Origin: Bacteroidales bacterium UBA1219
GTDB lineage: Bacteria; Bacteroidota; Bacteroidia; Bacteroidales; P3
Assembly (NCBI GenBank): GCA_002309295.1
Contig: DBXF01000042.1
Location: 3,397 to 22,866, forward strand
DNA: 19,470 bases
Direction of reading: 5' to 3'
The translations under genes and the position numbers were made by a program. Positions 14,614 through 19,470 of the stretch are shown piece after piece (the first letter of the stretch is position 1; each line of letters opens with the position of its first letter). The notes under the pieces are model-generated. The model was not told the origin of the DNA and did no database searches. It was given only the letters and a program-made list of their open reading frames with translations.

Positions 14614-16695
14614 TCACTTCCTCGGGGCTTTTTTGTTATTTTTTGTTTGCTTTGTCTTTTTGTCGATGTCGGTTTTAATGTTTTCCAACGATTCTCTGAT
14701 TTCGGCAGCGGTTTCGCTATTGCCTTCATCATTCTGCGAGAGTATATCCATGGCTTTTTCGTAATGTTCCGTTGCTTTGTCGAGGTCGCCCATTTCGAGG
14801 AATGTCTCGGCCATGTTTTCGTGGGTGCCGGCAACGCTCAGGTCATAGTCGCCGAACCACTGTTTCTGTACCAGCATGGCCCTCTGGAAACACTCAATAG
14901 CATCGGAGTATTGTTCCTTGGAGTGGTACACAAATCCTAAAGCGGTATGCATCACGTGCAGAATTTCGTAGTCGTCGCCTTTTGCTGTGGTTGTTATATC
15001 TATGGATTTTTCGATATATTTGGCAGATTCATCCAAATTGTTGAGGTACAGATATGTGAGTCCCATATTGTAGTACGACTGTGCGAGTTCGAAGCCGTTC
15101 TCGCCGTAGATGCGTGAGTTGATGGCCACCGCTTTGCGGCTGTATTCCAGCGATTTGTCGTAATTCTCCATCATATTGGCGTTTATTGCCATATTTTCCA
15201 ACACACGTGCCACACGAGGATGCTTGTCGCCGAAAATCTGTTTCTCGATGCCGAGGCTTTTTTGGTAGTATTCCGCAGCTTTGGCATTGTCGCCCAGCAC
15301 TTCGGCGTACAAAGTGGCCATATTCATGTAAACCACAGCCACGTCGGGGTGGTCCGTGCCGTACAAGGCTGTGTCTATCGCCAATGCCTTGCAGAAATAG
15401 TCCATCGCTTTGCTGTCGCCAAGTTTCATGAGGCATGCTCCTATGGAGTTGTAGCAGTCGGCCACCCTGGCGTTGTTCTCTCCCCAAGCCTTGCGGTACA
15501 TGGCCTGTGCCCGCGAATAATCGCCGAGAGCGTGTCCGTACATTTTCTTGTACAGATTATATCCGCCCATATTTACCAACGAATTGGCCACCATGGGATG
15601 ATCCAAACCGTAACATTTTGTTCTTATGCTCAAAGCCTCGTTGAAATTAGACCACACGCTGTCGGTCTGGCCCATCTGCAGATACTGGCGTCCTATGCCA
15701 GTGTATGCATCGGCCACCGTCGGGTGCACCTTGCCGTGCATGCGCTCGGCTTTTTTCAGCATACTACGGTAGTAGTCGAGGGCTTTGTTGTAGTCGCCCA
15801 GATATAGTTCGATGAAAGATGCTGCCTCGCGGAGCCAATCCACATTGTCGGTGTCGAGGGCGGAGCGGACTATGAGGTAGTGCGCCGCGCTATCGTTCTG
15901 ATGCGAGAGCAGGTAGCGCTGGTAGTAGTTGTAGCAGTCGGCGGCGACGACTTCTATCTCTTTCTGCAGGCCTTTTCGGCTCTCGTCCAGTATTTTCTGC
16001 CGCTGTTTAAGGGACTCCTCCTCTTTGGCTTGTGCCGTTTTGCGGTCGATTACCTGCGAGATGCGTTTGCCTATGCTTCCGCGCGACTGCAGTAGCGAGT
16101 CGGCACGTTCCATGTCGCCGCGTTCGAGACATTCGCTAACCTTTTGCTGGAAGGCGTCGAGTTGGTCGTAGTCGAGGGTGGAGTAGTATTGTGCCATCTC
16201 TTTGATGATGTTCTCGTTGGCCTCGCGTTCCTTGGCCACCTGCAACAGCAGACGGTTTTTCTCGTCGAAGGATATGTTCATTGCGTCGATCTCGTCCTCG
16301 CGCTGCTGCATGCGACGTTCCAGTTCGCGGCGCAGGGCGCGTTCCTTGGCAAGCTGGTCTGAGAGTTGCTGGCCGGGGACTTCCATCACTATCTGCAAAG
16401 GGGTGGGGGAGTAGCTGTACTGGCGGCAGACTTCGGCGTCGACAAGACTGTAGCCCTGCTTGGTGACGCTTTTTATGACGAATTTGCCGTCAGTTACGGG
16501 AAAAGAGAATTTGCCGTCCTTGGCCAGAATAGCCTGACGACCATCCACCTGAACAGTGGCACCTTGCAGCAGCGTGCCAGGCACCAATTTGCCCGCAACC
16601 ATCCGTCCACGGGTCTTCACAACCCCTTTCTGCGTCTGGGCAAAGCAAAACGCCATGGCCGCAATCATTATACAAAAAAGCACTACTCTTTTCAT
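14614..16695 (-). CDS. Secreted coiled-coil/TPR protein, paralogue 1 (first operon gene)
   Basis: A 693-residue exported protein, first in the transcript. The signal peptide is MKRVVLFCIMIAAMAFCFA (residues 1-19), cut before QTQKGVV. The shared beta domain (GATVQVDGRQAILAKDGKF, CRQYSYS-TPLQIVME) is followed by a first-type coiled coil (RRELERRMQQREDEIDAM), as in paralogues 4 and 5, and the hairpin LDYDQLDAFQ-CLERGDMERADSLL. From about residue 285 come about nine TPR-like units that are more divergent than those of paralogues 2 and 3, one of them shortened (SIGACLMKLGDSKA). The C-terminus is very basic (TKQTKNNKKAPRK). Its 5' leader of about 80 nt carries a promoter and an inverted repeat. No enzymatic motif is visible. 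A sensor, adaptor or scaffold role is inferred from TPR architecture and the operon with the TIR protein. Confidence 0.89.
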   Translation of the reverse strand: MKRVVLFCIMIAAMAFCFAQTQKGVVKTRGRMVAGKLVPGTLLQGATVQVDGRQAILAKDGKFSFPVTDGKFVIKSVTKQGYSLVDAEVCRQYSYSPTPLQIVMEVPGQQLSDQLAKERALRRELERRMQQREDEIDAMNISFDEKNRLLLQVAKEREANENIIKEMAQYYSTLDYDQLDAFQQKVSECLERGDMERADSLLQSRGSIGKRISQVIDRKTAQAKEEESLKQRQKILDESRKGLQKEIEVVAADCYNYYQRYLLSHQNDSAAHYLIVRSALDTDNVDWLREAASFIELYLGDYNKALDYYRSMLKKAERMHGKVHPTVADAYTGIGRQYLQMGQTDSVWSNFNEALSIRTKCYGLDHPMVANSLVNMGGYNLYKKMYGHALGDYSRAQAMYRKAWGENNARVADCYNSIGACLMKLGDSKAMDYFCKALAIDTALYGTDHPDVAVVYMNMATLYAEVLGDNAKAAEYYQKSLGIEKQIFGDKHPRVARVLENMAINANMMENYDKSLEYSRKAVAINSRIYGENGFELAQSYYNMGLTYLYLNNLDESAKYIEKSIDITTTAKGDDYEILHVMHTALGFVYHSKEQYSDAIECFQRAMLVQKQWFGDYDLSVAGTHENMAETFLEMGDLDKATEHYEKAMDILSQNDEGNSETAAEIRESLENIKTDIDKKTKQTKNNKKAPRK

Positions 16696-16757
16696 AAAGC
16701 AATGTATATCTGTTATTTACGTAGCGTATTGTTTGACAACGCCTTTCAAATGGCAAC

Positions 16758-16774
16758 ATTTACGCAATGTAAAT
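16758..16774. promoter_or_regulatory. Inverted repeat at the predicted start of the operon transcript
   Basis: ATTTAC (16758-16763) and GTAAAT (16769-16774) flank GCAAT. The repeat lies about 9 nt downstream of the -7 element, at about +2 to +18 of the predicted transcript. It could be an operator for a regulator or a 5' mRNA hairpin. A 6-bp AT-rich repeat could also be chance. Confidence 0.35.
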
Positions 16775-16782
16775 TGACAATG

Positions 16783-16813
16783 CAAAAATACGCATTTTTT
16801 TTAATTTTTCAAA
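16783..16813 (-). promoter_or_regulatory. Bacteroidetes-type promoter of the TPR/TIR operon
   Basis: On the minus strand, TTTG at 16813-16810 is followed after 19 nt by TATTTTTG at 16790-16783, an excellent -33/-7 match (TAnnTTTG). The expected start is near 16777, giving a leader of about 80 nt to the ATG of paralogue 1. No equally good promoter was found in the spacers between the six genes. Confidence 0.7.
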
Positions 16814-17003
16814 ACAAACCTTCTTTACAACGAAAAAAAAGTTTGAAACGACATTGCTTTTATTGCTTTTTCCTTTCTCCGCAAGGCGACACACGAAAAC
16901 GGAAATGCGAAATTTTAACATTTTGCAACCGTCTATATATTACGTTTTTACAAAAATACTAAGTGAAAAATACTTTTCGCTTGCACATTTGCCGAAAAAA
17001 AAC
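16814..17003. other. AT-rich intergenic stretch without a recognised gene
   Basis: Between the operon promoter and the downstream terminator lie about 190 nt rich in A and T tracts. Open frames here are short and have no recognisable features. I see no RNA gene or clear plus-strand promoter. It may simply be the upstream region of the operon, with A-tracts that can act as UP-like or bent DNA. Confidence 0.5.
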
Positions 17004-17032
17004 AGCGAGCCGCCCATCAGGGGCGGCTCGCT
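16995..17032 (-). terminator. Intrinsic terminator downstream of mpl
   Basis: A perfect 12-bp GC-rich stem (17004-17015 with 17021-17032) closes a 5-nt loop. On the minus strand it is followed after one base by eight T residues (17002-16995). It lies about 90 nt after the mpl stop codon and insulates the TPR/TIR operon promoter from upstream transcription. On the plus strand there is no T-run. Confidence 0.85.
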
Positions 17033-17098
17033 ATGTTATACAATCAATCCTCAAAAGTCAATCCATCGCTCTTTCAGGATATAACCTGAGCATCCCCA

Positions 17099-17134
17099 AC
17101 TTTCAACTTTCAATTTTCAACCTTCAATTTTTCA
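17099..17134. repeat. Short tandem repeat (consensus ACTTTCA) at the mpl 3' end
   Basis: Five 7-8 nt units (ACTTTCA, ACTTTCA, ATTTTCA, ACCTTCA, ATTTTTCA) run in tandem and include the stop codon of mpl (17124-17126). Such CAATTTTCAA-type tracts look like low-complexity intergenic repeats; no function is evident. Confidence 0.6.
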
Positions 17135-18491
17135 GGATTTCGTCTGCCAGCTCCTTAAAGTCTATTCCGTCGAAGTTGCCGGAGCTCATCATCAGCAGGT
17201 TGCTGCCTTCCCAGCTGCGTTGCGTAAGGTCCTGGCGCAGAAGGGCGGAGTCGGTGAAGACGTGGATTTTGTCGTTCTGGAAAGCGGCACGCACCTTTTC
17301 GGGGTCCAGCGGCGGCAGTTTCTTGTGTGCCACGGCGTGAGGGTTGAAATACACTATCGGCACGTCGGCAAGGTCCATACAGCCGGCGTATTGCGCAAGG
17401 AATTCGGGGGTGAGGCTGCTAAAGGTGTGCAACTCCATGCAGGCCACCAACTTGCGGTCGGGGTATTGCTCTTTCATGGCGGCAATGGTGGCGCGCAGTT
17501 TCGAAGGTGCGTGGGCAAAGTCCTTATACACAGCGGTATGCGTGTCTTTCTTGACCAACTCCAGACGTTTGGAGGCGCCTTTGAAAGTGCTTATCGCCGA
17601 AAGGAAATCGTTGTCGCTGATTCCGAGGGCGTTGCAGGCGTTCTTGGCGGCCATGATGTTCTGCAGGTTGTGTCGTCCGAAAATCATCAGCGGGGTGCGA
17701 GTGCCGTTGTCGGAGATAAGGTAGGTGGTGCCGTCCTTTATCTCGTAATTGGCTGTGTGATAGCCGATACGGGTGATGTCGTCGCGTTTCACTCTGTCGG
17801 CAACGGACACCACGTCCTTGTCGTCGGCGCAGTAGATAAGGGTGCCGTCGGGACGGATGAGGCGTATGAACTGTGCGAACTGCTCTTTGTATATGTCGAA
17901 AGTGGGGAAGACGTTGATGTGGTCCCACGCTATTCCGCTGATAATGGCGATGTTAGGCTGGTAGAGGTGAAATTTCGGCCGACGGTCGATGGGGGAGGTG
18001 AGGTATTCGTCGCCTTCGATGACCATCACCTTCGCCTCGTGCGAGAGTCGCACCATCACCTCGAAACCCTCCAGCTGTGCGCCAACCATATAGTCGGTGT
18101 CGATGCCGAGACGTTGCAGCACGTGCAGTATCATTGCCGTGATGGTGGTCTTGCCGTGACTGCCGCCAATCACCACGCGTGTCTTGTCCTTCGACTGTTC
18201 GTAGAGATACTCGGGGTACGAGAAAATCTTGATACCCAGCTCTTTGGCGCGGAGCAGCTCGGGGTTGTCCTCGCGGGCGTGCATGCCAAGAATCACAGCG
18301 TCGAGGTCGGTGGTTATTACTTCGGGTTTCCAGCCGATGTACTGTGGCAGCAGGCCGTATTTCTGCAGTCGCGACTTGGCGGGGTCGAAAATCTCGTCGT
18401 CGGATCCGGTAACGTGGTAACCCTTCAGGTGCAGAGCTATTGCGAGGTTGTGCATGGCACTTCCGCCTATGGAGATAAAATGAACGTTCAT
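17124..18491 (-). CDS. mpl: UDP-N-acetylmuramate:tripeptide ligase Mpl (murein peptide ligase)
   Basis: A 455-residue Mur ligase of the Mpl type. It attaches the recycled tripeptide L-Ala-gamma-D-Glu-meso-DAP to UDP-MurNAc using ATP, in the cytoplasm, saving cell-wall material. The N-terminal nucleotide-sugar domain starts with ISIGGSAMHNLA (6-17). The ATP-binding loop GSHGKTT is at 110-116, IEGDEY at 158-163, AWDHINVFPT near 188-197, FGRHNLQN at 271-278 and the C-terminal domain motif KDFAHAPSKL near 323-332. The DEY-S-IDRRPKFHLY and DFAHAPS patterns favour Mpl over MurC. The start is the ATG at 18489-18491, directly before the first beta strand. It is 112 nt after sufS, without a clear promoter of its own, and is followed by a strong terminator. 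Confidence 0.9.
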   Translation of the reverse strand: MNVHFISIGGSAMHNLAIALHLKGYHVTGSDDEIFDPAKSRLQKYGLLPQYIGWKPEVITTDLDAVILGMHAREDNPELLRAKELGIKIFSYPEYLYEQSKDKTRVVIGGSHGKTTITAMILHVLQRLGIDTDYMVGAQLEGFEVMVRLSHEAKVMVIEGDEYLTSPIDRRPKFHLYQPNIAIISGIAWDHINVFPTFDIYKEQFAQFIRLIRPDGTLIYCADDKDVVSVADRVKRDDITRIGYHTANYEIKDGTTYLISDNGTRTPLMIFGRHNLQNIMAAKNACNALGISDNDFLSAISTFKGASKRLELVKKDTHTAVYKDFAHAPSKLRATIAAMKEQYPDRKLVACMELHTFSSLTPEFLAQYAGCMDLADVPIVYFNPHAVAHKKLPPLDPEKVRAAFQNDKIHVFTDSALLRQDLTQRSWEGSNLLMMSSGNFDGIDFKELADEILKN

Positions 18492-18501
18492 CTCTTTCAG
18501 T

Positions 18502-18606
18502 TAATAATTTATAATTTACAATTTATAATTAGTTTGGATTTTGGAGTTTTGAGTTTGCAGTTAGAAATCATTAAATTACAATTCACTAATCACTAATCAC
18601 CAATCA
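18502..18606. repeat. Low-complexity AT repeats between sufS and mpl
   Basis: The spacer has two repeat tracts: TAATTTATAATTTACAATTTATAATT-like units at about 18502-18530, and CACTAAT units at about 18582-18606, which run into the sufS stop codon. No TAnnTTTG promoter was found here, so mpl may be read through from sufS. Confidence 0.5.
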
Positions 18607-19470
18607 CTGCTCAAGAATCGGCTTAATCCTGATTATTGCGTTGATGAAAGCGTCTATCTCCTCTGTGGTGTTATACACTGCAAACGAGGCTCTTACCGTG
18701 CCGGGAATGCCGTAGCGGTCCATGATGGGCTGTGTGCAGTGGTGGCCGGTTCGGACGGCAATGCCCAGCTTGTCGAGCAGCGTGCCGGTGTCGTAGGGGT
18801 GGGCGTTGCCGATAAGGAACGAGATCACCGAAGTCTTGTGCGGTGCGTTGCCGAAAATGCGTATCCCGCCGATGGCGTTGAGACGCTGTGTGGCGTAGTC
18901 AAGCAGCTGTTGTTCGCAAGTTGCAATATTCTCTATGCCAATATTTTGCATAAACTCTATTGCCGATTTCAGTGCAAGAGTGTCGCCAACCGATGGCGTT
19001 CCAGCCTCGAATTTGAACGGCAGTTCGTTGTAGGTGGTGCGTTCGAAGGTCACGTCCTTTATCATCTCGCCGCCGCCCTGGTAGGGGGGCAGTTTGTCGA
19101 GCCATTCCTCTTTGCCGTACAGCACGCCGATGCCCATGGGGGCGTACATCTTATGTCCAGAGAAACAGTAGAAATCGCAGTCCAGCGCCTGCACGTCGAC
19201 GGCGATGTGCGAGATGGCCTGAGCTCCGTCGATAAGCACGGGGACGCTGTGGCTGTGGGCTATGGCGATAATCTCGGCGATAGGGTTGACGGTGCCGAGG
19301 GTGTTGGAGACGTGGTTTACTGCCACCAGACGGGTTTTGTCGGAGAAGAGTCGTTTGTACGCCTCGAGGTCGAGCACACCCTCGTCGGAGAAGGGGATGA
19401 CCTTGAGCGAAGCGCCTTTCTGCTCGCAGGCCAGCTGCCAAGGCACTATGTTGGAGTGGTGCTCCATGCC
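18604..19470 (-). CDS. sufS: Cysteine desulfurase SufS (5' end outside the window)
   Basis: The C-terminal 289 residues of a class V PLP enzyme of the SufS type (usual length about 405, so roughly the first 115 residues are missing). It takes sulfur from cysteine as a persulfide and feeds it to SUF Fe-S cluster assembly in the cytoplasm. Visible landmarks are MEHHSNIVPWQ just inside the window, VNHVSNTLGTVNPI, the cofactor-aspartate region VLIDGAQAISH, the PLP-binding Lys in FSGHKMYAP (codon 19150-19152), and the catalytic Cys in RTGHHCTQPIMDRYG (codon 18736-18738). RTGHHC with the short loop marks the group II SufS/CsdA class rather than IscS/NifS. The reading frame is intact to the window edge. 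Confidence 0.94.
   Translation of the reverse strand, partial: GMEHHSNIVPWQLACEQKGASLKVIPFSDEGVLDLEAYKRLFSDKTRLVAVNHVSNTLGTVNPIAEIIAIAHSHSVPVLIDGAQAISHIAVDVQALDCDFYCFSGHKMYAPMGIGVLYGKEEWLDKLPPYQGGGEMIKDVTFERTTYNELPFKFEAGTPSVGDTLALKSAIEFMQNIGIENIATCEQQLLDYATQRLNAIGGIRIFGNAPHKTSVISFLIGNAHPYDTGTLLDKLGIAVRTGHHCTQPIMDRYGIPGTVRASFAVYNTTEEIDAFINAIIRIKPILEQ

Larger units (their letters stand above)
5934..16695 (-). repeat. Tandem array of five paralogous genes
   Basis: Five consecutive genes of 1.7-2.5 kb repeat the same domain order. The stretch encoding the beta domain is similar even in DNA, e.g. the segments near 7720-7760, 9370-9410, 11965-12005, 14335-14380 and 16520-16560. The array grew by gene duplication followed by divergence of the TPR parts. 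By coiled-coil type the order of transcription is I, II, II, I, I. In paralogues 2 and 3 the TPR tracts (about 12270-13685 and 9640-11300) are themselves 126-nt tandem repeats. Confidence 0.85.

Noticed and set aside
14614..16695. Lipobox or type IX secretion signal in the TPR paralogues
   Set aside because: The signal peptides end in Ala before Gln without a Cys at the cut, and the C-termini are Lys-rich tails without a sorting domain.
17220..18596. A 458-codon open frame on the plus strand opposite mpl
   Set aside because: It is the antisense of a well-recognised mpl gene, has low-complexity Val/His-rich composition and no recognisable domain.

Overview
This window looks like a chromosomal segment of a Bacteroidota bacterium, most likely of the order Bacteroidales. 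The evidence is the gene content (clpS-nfeD-floA cluster, an M64 peptidase, Mpl, SufS), several upstream sites that match the Bacteroidetes promoter (TTTG, about 19-20 nt, TAnnTTTG), and starts with poor Shine-Dalgarno sequences. No tRNA, rRNA, CRISPR array or transposase was seen.

Layout. Positions 1-1434 (minus strand) hold clpS, an nfeD-like gene and a 3'-truncated floA, a tight operon for proteolysis and membrane organisation. It diverges at about 1455-1540 from a plus-strand block (1579-4526): a secreted M64-family metallopeptidase, a small lipoprotein of unknown function, and a ROK-family sugar kinase. Positions 4527-4719 carry three hairpins built on GACGC/GCGTC stems, including convergent terminators for both strands.

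The centre of the window (4720-16695, minus strand, about 12 kb) is a six-gene operon. It has one clear promoter (16783-16813) and one clear terminator (4616-4658). Five tandem paralogues come first. Each has a Sec signal peptide, a conserved N-terminal beta domain, a charged coiled-coil stretch, a conserved helical hairpin and a variable number (about 6 to 13) of kinesin-light-chain-like TPRs. The last gene encodes a TIR-domain protein anchored by one transmembrane helix, with an extracytoplasmic C-terminal domain. The arrangement suggests a transmembrane device: diversified exported TPR proteins as candidate sensors or adaptors, and a cytoplasmic TIR domain as candidate NAD-cleaving or signalling output. 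I know of no characterised system with this layout. It is the main candidate for an undescribed system here, but its function is inferred only from architecture and gene order.

Beyond a 428-nt intergenic region (16696-17123) lie housekeeping genes on the minus strand: mpl (murein peptide recycling ligase) and a 5'-truncated sufS (cysteine desulfurase for Fe-S cluster assembly). The noncoding spacers around them contain short AT-rich tandem repeats.
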